Assembly: GCF_002088275.1 (NCBI RefSeq)
Contig: NZ_AQQS01000019.1
Coordinates: 1 to 64,000 of the forward strand
Origin: Aurantimonas sp. 22II-16-19i
GTDB lineage: Bacteria; Pseudomonadota; Alphaproteobacteria; Rhizobiales; Rhizobiaceae
Length of the DNA stretch: 64,000 nt
Direction: 5' to 3'
Of the stretch, positions 45,454 to 57,834 are shown one piece after another. The notes under the pieces are model-generated. The model made no database searches, was not told the origin of the DNA, and saw only the letters and a list, made by a program, of their open reading frames with translations. The stretch's first letter is position 1; each line of letters starts with the position of its first letter. The position numbers and the translations under genes are program-made.

Positions 45454-45837
45454 CGCGCAACCCAATGTTGCGTCATCATGTCTCAGTTTGCGACAAAACC
45501 GGGAAGATATATTTCCCATTCCGCAACGGGACCGACATGATCCCGATTCGTCGATGGGTGGGCCGTTCGGCGGCTCCGGCCAATTCACCCGTCAGGTCAT
45601 GGACCTCTCGTGACGAAGGCGTGCCGGCCGATGCAAACGGCCGAACATGCGGGGACGGCCCGGGGCGGGGCCGCCCTCGTGAATTGCGGCGGTGGCCGGC
45701 GTCGACCACCGCCGCTCCTTGACCATGGCGATCGTCGCCCGACGTCTGCGCCTTCACTCTCGTTACCGCTGCTTTCGTTTGTTGCGCATTCCTTTCGCTT
45801 TGCCCATGATCCGGCAAAGACCGGGGAAGGAAACGCC
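45454..45837. other. Intergenic region between the MATE exporter and glpR
   Basis: There is no supported gene. Contents that I can see are a palindrome GGGAAGATATATTTCCC at 45501-45517, a 10-bp perfect stem (GCGGCGGTGG at 45686-45695 with CCACCGCCGC at 45706-45715, 10-base loop) without a T run, and the two TTTCG-type repeats at 45772-45802 just upstream of glpR. Confidence 0.5.
45772..45802 (+). promoter_or_regulatory. Putative GlpR operator upstream of glpR
   Basis: CTTTCGTTTG (45772-45781) and CTTTCGCTTTG (45792-45802) are direct repeats starting 20 bp apart, two helical turns. The same element recurs upstream of glpD. They lie 36-66 bp before the glpR ATG, so autorepression is likely. 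Confidence 0.55.
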
Positions 45838-46641
45838 ATGCTCTCGGAACGCCAGATCCAGATCCTGGAGAGTGCCAAGCGCTCCGGCCGGGTTCTCGTC
45901 GACGAGATGGCCTCGCGCTTCGAGGTTTCGGTCCAGACCATCCGCAAGGACCTCAACGAACTCTGCGACGCCCGCATGCTGATGCGGGTGCATGGCGGCG
46001 CCATCCTTTCGTCCGGGGTGGAGAATGTCGGCTACGACGCCAGGCGCGTCATCGCCGCCGACGAGAAGGCCGCGATCGGCCGCGCCGTCGCCGACCTCAT
46101 CCCCAACCAGGCCTCGCTCTTCATCAACATCGGCACGACCACCGAGGCGGTCGCCCATCAGCTGCTGCGCCATTCCGGCCTGATGGTGATCACCAACAAC
46201 ATCAATGTGGCGGCCGCCATGCGGCCTTATCCGGAGGTCGAGGTGGTCATCGCCGGCGGCGTCGTGCGCCGCTCCGACGGGGGCATTGTCGGCGAAGCGG
46301 CGGTGGACTTCATCCGCCAGTTCAAGGTCGACTTCGCCGTCATCGGCGCCTCGGCCATCGACATGGATGGCTCGCTGCTCGATTTCGACTACCGCGAGGT
46401 GCGCGTCGCCCAGGCGATCATCGGCAATGCCCGCCACGTCATTCTCGCCGCCGATTCCTCGAAGTTCGAGCGCAGCGCGCCGGTCCGGATCGGCCATCTC
46501 GACCAGGTCCAGACCTTCGTCACCGACCAGGCGCCACCGGCGATCCGCGCAATCTGTGAAGCCGCGGAAGTGCGGCTCGTCGAGGCGCGACCCGAGGACG
46601 TGGCCCGTGGCAGCGCGGCGCCGAGCGACGCGGCGGCCTGA
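45838..46641 (+). CDS. glpR: DeoR-family repressor of the glycerol regulon
   Basis: A protein of 267 aa. It has an N-terminal DeoR helix-turn-helix (ERQIQILESAKRSGRVLVDE, then FEVSVQTIRKDLNEL) and a C-terminal sugar-phosphate sensor domain (NIGTTTEAVAHQLL, VIAGGVVRRSDGGIVGEAA, VIGASAID). GlpR proteins repress glycerol genes and are released by glycerol 3-phosphate. It is followed at 117 bp by glpD and shares the TTTCG-type repeats with it. The ATG at 45838 has GGGGAAGGAAACGCC upstream. Confidence 0.93.
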   Translation: MLSERQIQILESAKRSGRVLVDEMASRFEVSVQTIRKDLNELCDARMLMRVHGGAILSSGVENVGYDARRVIAADEKAAIGRAVADLIPNQASLFINIGTTTEAVAHQLLRHSGLMVITNNINVAAAMRPYPEVEVVIAGGVVRRSDGGIVGEAAVDFIRQFKVDFAVIGASAIDMDGSLLDFDYREVRVAQAIIGNARHVILAADSSKFERSAPVRIGHLDQVQTFVTDQAPPAIRAICEAAEVRLVEARPEDVARGSAAPSDAAA

Positions 46642-46670
46642 GGCTCACGCGAACGATGACGATGGCATGA

Positions 46671-46735
46671 ATTTCGTTTGACCTTCGCTTTGGTTTCGGA
46701 ATACACTCTCCAGAGTTCGCAAACGCAACCGAAAT
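46671..46735 (+). promoter_or_regulatory. Putative GlpR operator cluster upstream of glpD
   Basis: Direct copies ATTTCGTTTG (46671-46680) and CTTCGCTTTG (46683-46692) are followed by GGTTTCGG, and inverted copies occur in GCAAACGCAACCGAAAT (46719-46735). They match the repeats upstream of glpR. The cluster occupies most of the glpR-glpD gap and ends 23 bp before the glpD start. Confidence 0.55.
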
Positions 46736-46758
46736 GCTGCAGTGCGAAGCGGGAGAGC

Positions 46759-48258
46759 ATGAAGACTTTCGACATCTTCGTCATCGGTGGCGGCATCAAC
46801 GGCTGCGGCATCGCTCGCGATGCGGCGGGTCGCGGCTACAGCGTCGGGCTGGCCGAGATGAACGACCTCGCCTCCGGCACGTCGTCCTGGTCGACCAAGC
46901 TGGTCCATGGCGGCCTGCGCTATCTCGAGCACTACGAGTTCAGCCTGGTGCGCCACGCGCTGATGGAGCGCGAGGTGCTGTGGGCGATCGCGCCGCACAT
47001 CATCCGGCCCTTGCGCTTCATCCTGCCGCACCACGACGGGTTGCGGCCGAAATGGCTGCTGCGCACCGGCCTCTTCCTCTACGACCATATCGGCGGCCGC
47101 AAGAAGCTGAAGGCGACGACGAAGGTCGACCTGTCGGGCCCGCTCGGGGCGCCGCTGAAGAACGAATTCCGCGTCGGCTTCGAATATTCCGATGCGCGGG
47201 TGGACGATGCCCGCCTCGTCGTCCTCAATGCGCGTTCGGCGACGGACAAGGGCGCCGAGATCATGGTGCGCACCAAGGTGGTCGCGGCGCGGCGCGAGGC
47301 CGGCCTGTGGCACCTGACGCTGCGCGACACCGGAAATGGCGAGGAGCGGAGCATTCCCGCCCGGTTCCTGGTCAATACCGGCGGACCCTGGGTCGATCTC
47401 ATCCTGCGCAACGCCGTCGGCCGCAACGACGCGCACCACATCCGCCTCGTCCAGGGCTCGCACATCGTCACCAAGAAGCTTTACGAGCACGACCGGGCCT
47501 ACATCTTCCAGAACGCCGACGGCCGCATCATCTTCACCATCCCCTATGAGGACGACTTCACCCTCGTCGGCACCACCGACCGGGATTTCGAGGGCGATCC
47601 GGCCGATGCCGCGATCACCGACGAGGAGACCGACTATCTCCTCGCCGCGGCAAGCGACTATCTGGAGACGCCCGTCCGGCGCTCCGACATCGTCTGGACC
47701 TTCTCCGGCGTCCGGCCGCTCTTCGACGACGGCGCCTCCAAGGCCCAGGAAGCGACGCGCGACTACGTGCTGAAGGTCGAGGACGGCGGGCAGGGCCCCG
47801 GCCTCCTCAACTGCTTCGGCGGCAAGATCACCACCTACCGCGTGCTCGCGGAAGATGCGATGAAGAGGATCGAGGAGGCGCTCGGCCGCAAGGGCGAGAG
47901 CTGGACCGGCGACGCTCCGCTGCCCGGCGGGGCCTTTCCGGTGGACGGCATCGCGCAGCTCGAGCGCGACCTCGCCGCCAGGGCGCCGGAACTCGGCGCT
48001 GCGACGATCCGCCGGCTGGTGCGCGCCTACGGGACCGATGCGGCCGGTTTCGTCGCGGCGGGCAGGCTGGGCGAGGATTTCGGCCACGGGCTGCATGCGG
48101 CCGAGGTCGATTTCCTGATCGCGCAGGAATGGGCGCGGAGCGCCGAGGACATCCTGTGGCGCCGGTCGAAGCTCGGCCTGCGATTCACCTCGGGCGAGGC
48201 GGAGCGGCTGGCGACTTACGTGGACAAGGCAACGGCGGGACGGCGGGCGGCGGCCTGA
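46759..48258 (+). CDS. glpD: Aerobic glycerol-3-phosphate dehydrogenase
   Basis: A protein of 499 aa, the usual GlpD length. It oxidises glycerol 3-phosphate to dihydroxyacetone phosphate with FAD and passes electrons to the quinone pool at the inner membrane. The FAD site is FVIGGGINGCGIARDAAGRG; SSWSTKLVHGGLRYLEHYEF and FSGVRPLFDDG are GlpD signatures, and the C-terminal helical domain is present. The ATG at 46759 follows GGGAGAG; the frame upstream overlaps the operator region and is not conserved. Confidence 0.95.
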   Translation: MKTFDIFVIGGGINGCGIARDAAGRGYSVGLAEMNDLASGTSSWSTKLVHGGLRYLEHYEFSLVRHALMEREVLWAIAPHIIRPLRFILPHHDGLRPKWLLRTGLFLYDHIGGRKKLKATTKVDLSGPLGAPLKNEFRVGFEYSDARVDDARLVVLNARSATDKGAEIMVRTKVVAARREAGLWHLTLRDTGNGEERSIPARFLVNTGGPWVDLILRNAVGRNDAHHIRLVQGSHIVTKKLYEHDRAYIFQNADGRIIFTIPYEDDFTLVGTTDRDFEGDPADAAITDEETDYLLAAASDYLETPVRRSDIVWTFSGVRPLFDDGASKAQEATRDYVLKVEDGGQGPGLLNCFGGKITTYRVLAEDAMKRIEEALGRKGESWTGDAPLPGGAFPVDGIAQLERDLAARAPELGAATIRRLVRAYGTDAAGFVAAGRLGEDFGHGLHAAEVDFLIAQEWARSAEDILWRRSKLGLRFTSGEAERLATYVDKATAGRRAAA

Positions 48259-48296
48259 GGGCCCTTTCAGCCAGGTCAGCCGTTTGGGAGGACGGA

Positions 48297-49373
48297 TTGC
48301 TCGAACTCATCAATGTCAGCCGCAGGGTCGGCGCCGAGGATCACATCGTCGACGTCTCGCTGCAGCTCCAGCGCGGCTCGATCAACGTGCTGCTCGGCCC
48401 GACGCTCGCCGGCAAGACCTCGCTGATGCGGCTGATGGCCGGCCTCGACGCCCCGACCGCCGGCAAGGTGATCATGGACGGGACGGACGTCACCGGCGTT
48501 CCCGTGCGCCGGCGCAACATCGCCATGGTCTACCAGCAGTTCATCAACTACCCGACGCTGACGGTCTACGAGAACATCGCCTCGCCGATGCGCGTCGCCG
48601 GACGGCCGAAGGCCGAGATCGACGCGGCGGTGAAGAAGGCGGCCGATCTCCTGCAGATGACGCCCTATCTGGGTCGCACCCCGCTGAACCTGTCCGGCGG
48701 CCAGCAGCAGCGCACCGCGCTGGCACGCGCGCTGGTCAAGAACGCCGACGTCGTGCTTCTCGACGAGCCGCTGGCCAATCTCGACTACAAGCTGCGCGAG
48801 GAACTGCGCGAGGAACTGCCGAAGATCTTCGCCGCGACCGGCGCGATCTTCGTCTATGCGACGACCGAGCCCCACGAGGCGCTGCTTCTCGGCGGGCGGA
48901 CGGCGACGCTGTCGAAGGGCCGCGTCACCCAGTTCGGCGAAACCACCGCCGTCTATCGCCGGCCACATGATCTCCTGACGGCGACGACCTTCTCCGACCC
49001 GCCGCTCAACGTCTTTGCCGCCGAGAAGCGCGGGCAGCGGTTTTCCGGCGCCGGCGGCATCGATTTCGCCGCCTCCCCCGCCCATGCCCAGCTGGCCGAC
49101 GGACGCTACAGGATCGGCGTGCGGCCGCACCGGCTGGAACTCGGCAAGACCAAGGCGGCAGGCTTCGACGCCAGGGTCACCCTCACCGAGGTGACGGGAT
49201 CGGAGACCTTCATCCACGCCGCCCATGCCGGCACCGACATCATCGCGCTCGTCCACGGCGTGCGGCGGGTCGATGCGGGCGACACCGTCCACCTGTCCTT
49301 CGATCCGGCCGAGATCCTCGTCTTCGGCGAAGACGGCATCGCGGTCGCCGCCCCCGCCGCGATGGCGGCCTAG
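48297..49373 (+). CDS. glpS: Glycerol ABC transporter ATP-binding protein GlpS
   Basis: A protein of 358 aa from a TTG start at 48297 that follows GGGAGGAC at ideal spacing; the open frame begins earlier inside glpD but has no such site. It has the atypical GlpS Walker A GPTLAGKTS, Q-loop VYQQFINYP, a normal signature LSGGQQQR, Walker B VVLLDEPLANLD, and a C-terminal TOBE/OB domain. Together with GlpT it powers the GlpP/GlpQ permease for glycerol uptake, as established in Rhizobium leguminosarum. It is first in the transporter part of the operon. Confidence 0.92.
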   Translation: MLELINVSRRVGAEDHIVDVSLQLQRGSINVLLGPTLAGKTSLMRLMAGLDAPTAGKVIMDGTDVTGVPVRRRNIAMVYQQFINYPTLTVYENIASPMRVAGRPKAEIDAAVKKAADLLQMTPYLGRTPLNLSGGQQQRTALARALVKNADVVLLDEPLANLDYKLREELREELPKIFAATGAIFVYATTEPHEALLLGGRTATLSKGRVTQFGETTAVYRRPHDLLTATTFSDPPLNVFAAEKRGQRFSGAGGIDFAASPAHAQLADGRYRIGVRPHRLELGKTKAAGFDARVTLTEVTGSETFIHAAHAGTDIIALVHGVRRVDAGDTVHLSFDPAEILVFGEDGIAVAAPAAMAA

Positions 49374-49386
49374 AGGAGACGTCCCC

Positions 49387-50463
<1,077 letters not shown>

Positions 50464-50474
50464 AGGAGGAAACG

Positions 50475-51358
50475 ATGGAAAAGACCTGGAACAACAAGGC
50501 CTGGTTCTTCGTCCTGCCGGTGCTGCTGCTGGTCGCCTTCTCGGCGGTGATCCCGCTGATGACGGTGGTGAACTATTCGGTGCAGGACTCATTCGGCAAC
50601 AACCAGTTCTTCTGGTACGGCGCCGACTGGTTCCGCGAGGTCCTGACGTCGGAACGCTTCCACGACGCCTTGATACGCAACCTCCTGTTCTCCGCCATCA
50701 TCCTCGCCATCGAGGTTCCGCTCGGCATTCTCGTGGCGCTGGCGATGCCCAAGAAGGGCATCTGGGTGCCGGTCTGCCTCGTCCTGATGGCGCTGCCGCT
50801 GCTGATCCCCTGGAACGTCGTCGGAACGATCTGGCAGGTCTTCGCGCGCACCGACATCGGCCTCCTCGGCTACGCGGTCGACGCGCTGGGCATCGACTAC
50901 AACTACGTCCGCAACACCTTCGACGCCTGGGTGACGGTGGTCGTCATGGATGTCTGGCACTGGACGAGCCTCGTCGTGCTGCTGTGCTATGCCGGCCTCG
51001 TCTCGATCCCCGACGCCTATTACCAGGCCGCCAAGATCGACGGCGCCTCGCGCTGGGCCGTCTTCCGCTACATCCAGCTGCCGAAGATGGGCCGGGTGCT
51101 GCTGATCGCCGTGCTCCTGCGCTTCATGGACTCATTCATGATCTACACCGAGCCCTTCGTCGTCACCGGCGGCGGCCCGGGCAATTCCACGACCTTCCTG
51201 TCGATCGATCTCGTGAAACTCGCCATCGGCCAGTTCAACATCGGCGAGGCGGCGGCGATGAGCCTGATCTACTTCCTGATCATCCTGCTTCTGTCGTGGA
51301 TCTTCTACACGGTGATGACCAATGCCGGGACCGACAAGCCGATGACGGGAGGCGGAGA

Positions 51359-51362
<4 letters not shown>
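50475..51362 (+). CDS. glpP: Glycerol ABC transporter permease GlpP
   Basis: A protein of 295 aa with six membrane segments of the MalF/UgpA type. The EAA loop is YYQAAKIDGASRWAVFRYIQL, the site of contact with the ATPase. AGGAGGA precedes the ATG at 50475. It overlaps glpQ by ATGA and pairs with it in the membrane. Confidence 0.93.
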
Positions 51363-52252
<890 letters not shown>

Positions 52253-52285
52253 TGGGGGTCGCTGCTTCACCCTTGGCGCGGCGCC

Positions 52286-52307
52286 CCCTCGCCCTTCGAG
52301 GCGAGGG
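52286..52307. terminator. Stem-loop downstream of glpQ
   Basis: CCCTCGCC (52286-52293), loop CTTCGA, GGCGAGGG (52300-52307): a perfect 8-bp stem between the convergent ends of glpQ and the antitoxin gene. There is no clear T run on either side, so it may be a weak bidirectional terminator or an mRNA end stabiliser. Confidence 0.5.
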
Positions 52308-52326
52308 AACGGTTTCGCCACTCCCC

Positions 52327-52683
52327 TCAATCCACGATGTCCTCGATGCCGAGCTTCAGGGCCGTGGCGAGCGCCTTCAGCGTCGACAGGCGCGGGTCGA
52401 TCTTGCGGCTTTCGATGTCGCTCACCGTCGCCGCACGAAGGCCCGCCGCAGCGGCAAGCTCGGCCTGCGTCATGCCGACGGACTTGCGCCACGCGGCGAG
52501 CGGATGGAGTTCGCCATCCCAAACCGCGCGCGCCAGTTCGCTGGGCATCGACGGACTGTCCGGGTAATCGAGTTCGGCTTGCCTAACCAAGGCAATATCG
52601 CCTGCATCCTCGATCAGGTCGTCATATTCGGCGCGGGTCATGACGATCATGCTCTCGCCTTTCAGATTGACTGCCTCGTTCAT
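52327..52683 (-). CDS. XRE-family antitoxin with helix-turn-helix
   Basis: A protein of 118 aa. The C-terminal half is a Cro/C1-type helix-turn-helix (VGMTQAELAAAAGLRAATVS, then DIESRKIDPRLSTLKALATAL). The N-terminal half is a Phd-like or linker segment (MIVMTRAEYDDLIEDAGD). This arrangement is common for antitoxins encoded after a RelE/ParE-type toxin. Its ATG is 9 bp from the stop of the toxin remnant. The frame is intact, so it can still bind and repress its promoter. Confidence 0.88.
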   Translation of the reverse strand: MNEAVNLKGESMIVMTRAEYDDLIEDAGDIALVRQAELDYPDSPSMPSELARAVWDGELHPLAAWRKSVGMTQAELAAAAGLRAATVSDIESRKIDPRLSTLKALATALKLGIEDIVD

Positions 52684-52692
52684 GGTCTCACC

Positions 52693-52862
52693 TCAACGAT
52701 AGGCTTCGCGGCGGTGGGCGACGCGGAGCACCAACATGTCGTCCACGAGGACGAAGATCGCGCGCCAGACGCCGACCCGCATTCGGTACTCATGCGATCC
52801 CGGTCACGTGCGGGCATCCGATCCAAGGCCTTCTTGGCGGCAGGATGGTAGATGACTTTCAT
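52693..52862 (-). pseudogene. RelE/ParE-type toxin, inactivated by an internal deletion and frameshift
   Basis: The start MKVIYHPAAKKALDRMPARD is the N-terminal helix region of a RelE-family toxin. After residue 23 or 24 the frame leaves the family. In the next frame the sequence resumes as EYRMRVGVWRAIFVLVDDML followed by VLRVAHRREAYR and a stop at 52693-52695, which is the family C-terminus. Intact relatives are about 85-95 aa; the two parts here sum to about 56, so some 30-35 codons plus one or two bases have been lost. In the original frame the chain ends as 60 unrelated residues overlapping the antitoxin start. Confidence 0.85.
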
Positions 52863-52928
52863 GAACTCATCCGCTTTGGCGCAAATCTCTTTTACTGCAA
52901 AACGTACACTGGCGGCAAGGAGGCTTAG

Positions 52929-53213
52929 ATGATCGACCTATCCTGGATGGCCTGGACCTGGCCGACGGCGATCTTCTTCATCGTCATCTTCTCGCTCATC
53001 GCGCTGATGGGCGTGTGGGAGTACGCCGTGCCCGGTGGCTCGCCGCGGGTCGGGATCCTGCGCTTCGAGACGACGCGGGGCGACCGGTTGTTCGTGTCGC
53101 TGCTCGGCTCGGCCTTCATCTGCCTCGGCTGGCTCTCGGCCACCGACCTGTCGCTCTGGTACGCCCTCGGCGTCTGCGCGCTCTTCTTCATTCTCGTCTT
53201 CCGCCTCGTCTGA
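52929..53213 (+). CDS. glpU: DUF2160 small membrane protein of the glycerol transporter (GlpU)
   Basis: A protein of 94 aa with about three membrane segments (WPTAIFFIVIFSLIALMGVW, LFVSLLGSAFICLGWL, ALGVCALFFILVF) separated by RVGILRFETTRGDRLF. DUF2160 proteins are found in rhizobial glycerol ABC operons between the permeases and the binding protein; the role is unknown, perhaps an accessory membrane subunit. Here it is separated from glpQ by the toxin-antitoxin pair, so it needs either read-through across that pair or its own promoter in 52863-52928. Confidence 0.85.
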   Translation: MIDLSWMAWTWPTAIFFIVIFSLIALMGVWEYAVPGGSPRVGILRFETTRGDRLFVSLLGSAFICLGWLSATDLSLWYALGVCALFFILVFRLV

Positions 53214-53301
53214 CGCGGAAGGGAACATGGGTTCGGGCTGCCGCCGGTCGGCTCGGATCTCGGGATGGATCGACCGGCTTGTCTCAACGGGAGGATAACT
53301 C

Positions 53302-55092
<1,791 letters not shown>

Positions 55093-55111
55093 ACCGACTT
55101 CGACGAACACG

Positions 55112-55135
55112 AAAGCCGGGGTCCGCCCCGGCTTT
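55112..55135 (+). terminator. Hairpin terminator between glpV and glpK
   Basis: AAAGCCGGGG (55112-55121), loop TCCG, CCCCGGCTTT (55126-55135): a perfect 10-bp stem ending in TTT followed by CTGCC. The T run is short, so it may terminate only partly and let some transcripts reach glpK. Confidence 0.75.
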
Positions 55136-55169
55136 CTGCCATCGCAATCGCAGCAATGGGAAACGCACC

Positions 55170-56657
55170 ATGTCCGGATACGTTCTCGCCATCGACCAGG
55201 GCACCACCTCGACGCGGGCCATCGTCTTCGACGACGGCACTCGCATCAAGGGCGTGGCGCAGCAGGAATTCGCCCAGCATTTTCCCCGCTCGGGCTGGGT
55301 CGAGCATGATCCGGAGGACATCTGGAATTCCGTCCTCGGCACGGCGAAGGGGGCGATCGCCGAAGCCTCCCTGTCGGCCGCCGACATCGCCGCCATCGGC
55401 ATCACCAACCAGCGTGAGACGGTCCTCGTCTGGGACCGCGAGACCGGCAAGCCGATCCACAACGCCATCGTCTGGCAGGACCGGCGCACCGCCGAGATCT
55501 GCCGCAGGCTGGTGGCGGACGGCGCCGAGCCCCAGATCACCGACAAGACCGGGCTGATCGTCGATCCGTATTTCTCGGGCACCAAGATCGCCTGGCTCCT
55601 CGACCATGTGGAAGGCGCGCGGCAGAAGGCCGAGCAGGGGCGGCTCGCCTTCGGCACCGTCGACAGCTTTCTCCTGTTCCGGCTCACCGGCGGCAAAGTC
55701 CACGCCACCGACGCGACCAATGCCTCGCGCACCATGCTCTTCGACATCTCGGCCAATGACTGGGACGACGATCTCCTGAGGCTCCTGAACGTCCCCCGTG
55801 CGATCCTGCCGCAGGTGATGGACTGCGACGCCGACTTCGGCGTCACGGATGCGTCGCTGTTCGGCTCGTCGATCAGGGTCCTCGGCATCGCCGGCGACCA
55901 GCACGCCGCCACCCTCGGCCAGGCGTGCTTCCAGCCGGGCATGCTGAAATCCACCTATGGCACCGGCTGCTTCGCCGTCCTCAACACCGGCGAGGAGCGC
56001 GTCGCCTCCAACAACCGGCTCCTGACGACCATCGCCTATCGCCTGTCCGGCAAGACCAGCTTCGCCCTCGAAGGCTCGATCTTCATCGCCGGCGCCGCCG
56101 TGCAATGGCTGCGCGACGGGCTGACGATCATCGACAAGGCCGATGTCAGCGGCCCTCTGGCGGCGAAGGCAGACCCCGAACAGGACGTCTATCTCGTTCC
56201 CGCCTTCACCGGCCTCGGCGCGCCCTGGTGGGACGCCGACGCCAGGGGCGCGATCTTCGGCCTGACCCGCAAGACCGGCCCGAACGAACTCGCCCGCGCG
56301 GCGCTCGAAGCCGTCTGCTACCAGACGGCGGATCTCCTCAACGCCATGAAGAAGGACTGGCCGGCGGCGAGCGACACGGTGCTCAGGGTCGATGGCGGCA
56401 TGGTGGCATCGGACTATACGATGCAGCGCCTCGCCGACCTTTTGAACGCCCCGGTCGACCGGCCGGCGGTGCTGGAAACGACGGCGCTCGGCGCCGCCTG
56501 GCTCGCCGGCCAGAAGGCGGGCGTCTGGCCGGGCATGGAGGGCTTTGCCGCAAGGTGGCGGCTGGAGCGCCAGTTCACGCCGCAGATGGACGCGGTCACG
56601 CGGGGGCGCAAGCTGACCGGCTGGGCCGATGCGGTGCGGCGGACGCTGACGCGGTAG
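55170..56657 (+). CDS. glpK: Glycerol kinase
   Basis: A protein of 495 aa, the standard length. It phosphorylates glycerol to glycerol 3-phosphate, the substrate of GlpD and the likely inducer for GlpR. FGGY-family motifs are [16 protein letters not shown] (ATP phosphate site), [33 protein letters not shown] and the second signature [17 protein letters not shown]. It closes the glycerol regulon. Confidence 0.96.
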   Translation: MSGYVLAIDQGTTSTRAIVFDDGTRIKGVAQQEFAQHFPRSGWVEHDPEDIWNSVLGTAKGAIAEASLSAADIAAIGITNQRETVLVWDRETGKPIHNAIVWQDRRTAEICRRLVADGAEPQITDKTGLIVDPYFSGTKIAWLLDHVEGARQKAEQGRLAFGTVDSFLLFRLTGGKVHATDATNASRTMLFDISANDWDDDLLRLLNVPRAILPQVMDCDADFGVTDASLFGSSIRVLGIAGDQHAATLGQACFQPGMLKSTYGTGCFAVLNTGEERVASNNRLLTTIAYRLSGKTSFALEGSIFIAGAAVQWLRDGLTIIDKADVSGPLAAKADPEQDVYLVPAFTGLGAPWWDADARGAIFGLTRKTGPNELARAALEAVCYQTADLLNAMKKDWPAASDTVLRVDGGMVASDYTMQRLADLLNAPVDRPAVLETTALGAAWLAGQKAGVWPGMEGFAARWRLERQFTPQMDAVTRGRKLTGWADAVRRTLTR

Positions 56658-56790
56658 AGCCGGGATCGGCCGGGGCGAAGTTGCCGCCGTGCGGGTCCGT
56701 CACCGGGCCTTGCGGCGCCGTCGTCCTTGCCTTCCCCCGGGGGCGCCCATAACTTGCCGGCATGTGCCCTCCACCATGCGATCCGATTCC

Positions 56791-57834
56791 ATGACCCTGC
56801 GCCTCAATTCCGTTCTCGACGCCATCGGCAACACGCCGCTGATCCGGCTCAACAAGGCCTCGGAGGTGACCGGCTGCGAGATCTACGGCAAGGCCGAGTT
56901 CATGAATCCCGGCCAGTCGGTGAAGGACCGGGCCGGCCTCTTCATCATCCGCGACGCCGAGGAGAAGGGGCTGCTCGAACCCGGCGGGCTGATCGTCGAG
57001 GGAACCGCCGGCAACACCGGCATCGGCCTGTCGCTGGTCGCCAAGGCGCTCGGCTACCAGACGGTCATCGTCATCCCCGAGACCCAGAGCGAGGAAAAGA
57101 AGGACGCGCTGCGCCTGATGGGCGCCGAGCTGATCGAGGTGCCGGCGGTTCCCTACAAGAACCCCAACAACTACGTGAAGCTGTCCGGCCGGCTCGCCGC
57201 GCAGCTGGCGAAGACCCATCCGGCCGGCGCCATCTGGGCCAACCAGTTCGACAACCTCGCCAATCGCGACGGCCATGTCGTCACCACCGCCGAGGAGATC
57301 TGGCACCAGAGCGGCGGCGACGTCGACGGCTTCATCTGCGCCGTCGGCACCGGCGGCACGCTGGCCGGCACCGCGATGGGGCTGAAGCGGCATTCCGGCC
57401 GCATCAAGATCGGCATCGCCGACCCGATGGGCGCCGCCCTCTACAATTATTACGCCCATGGCGAGCTGAAATCCGAAGGCTCGTCGATCACCGAGGGCAT
57501 CGGCCAGGGGCGCATCACCGCCAATCTGGAAGGCTTCGAGCCGGACTTCGCCTATCAGATCCCGGACGACGAGGCGCTGCGCATCGTCTTCGACCTCGTC
57601 CAGGAGGAAGGCCTCTGCCTCGGCGGCTCCTCCGGCATCAACATCGCCGGCGCCATCCGCATGGCGCGGGAGCTCGGCCCCGGCCATACCATCGTGACGA
57701 TCCTCTGCGACTACGGCAACCGCTACCAGTCGAAGCTGTTCAACCCGGCCTTCCTCGCCGAAAAGGGCCTGCCGGTGCCCGAATGGATCGGCCGAACGCC
57801 GGAGTTCGACATCCCGTTCGAGAGCGTGGGATGA
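56791..57834 (+). CDS. cysK: Cysteine synthase A (O-acetylserine sulfhydrylase)
   Basis: A protein of 347 aa. A fold-type-II PLP enzyme that makes cysteine from O-acetylserine and sulfide. The PLP lysine lies in NPGQSVKDRAG, the substrate loop is GTAGNTGIG, the phosphate-binding glycines are GTGGTLAGTA, and the C-terminal GGSSGINIAGA contacts the ring nitrogen. The substrate loop begins EGTAGNTG rather than the usual EPTSGNTG, as in several alphaproteobacterial members. The ATG at 56791 is chosen; one at 56776 is possible. Its stop overlaps the next ATG. Confidence 0.93.
   Translation: MTLRLNSVLDAIGNTPLIRLNKASEVTGCEIYGKAEFMNPGQSVKDRAGLFIIRDAEEKGLLEPGGLIVEGTAGNTGIGLSLVAKALGYQTVIVIPETQSEEKKDALRLMGAELIEVPAVPYKNPNNYVKLSGRLAAQLAKTHPAGAIWANQFDNLANRDGHVVTTAEEIWHQSGGDVDGFICAVGTGGTLAGTAMGLKRHSGRIKIGIADPMGAALYNYYAHGELKSEGSSITEGIGQGRITANLEGFEPDFAYQIPDDEALRIVFDLVQEEGLCLGGSSGINIAGAIRMARELGPGHTIVTILCDYGNRYQSKLFNPAFLAEKGLPVPEWIGRTPEFDIPFESVG

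Noticed and set aside
45501-45517. Possible IolR site GGAA...TTCC upstream of glpR
   Set aside because: The spacer is seven bases, not six, and the site is 30 kb from the inositol genes, so it does not fit the IolR pattern.
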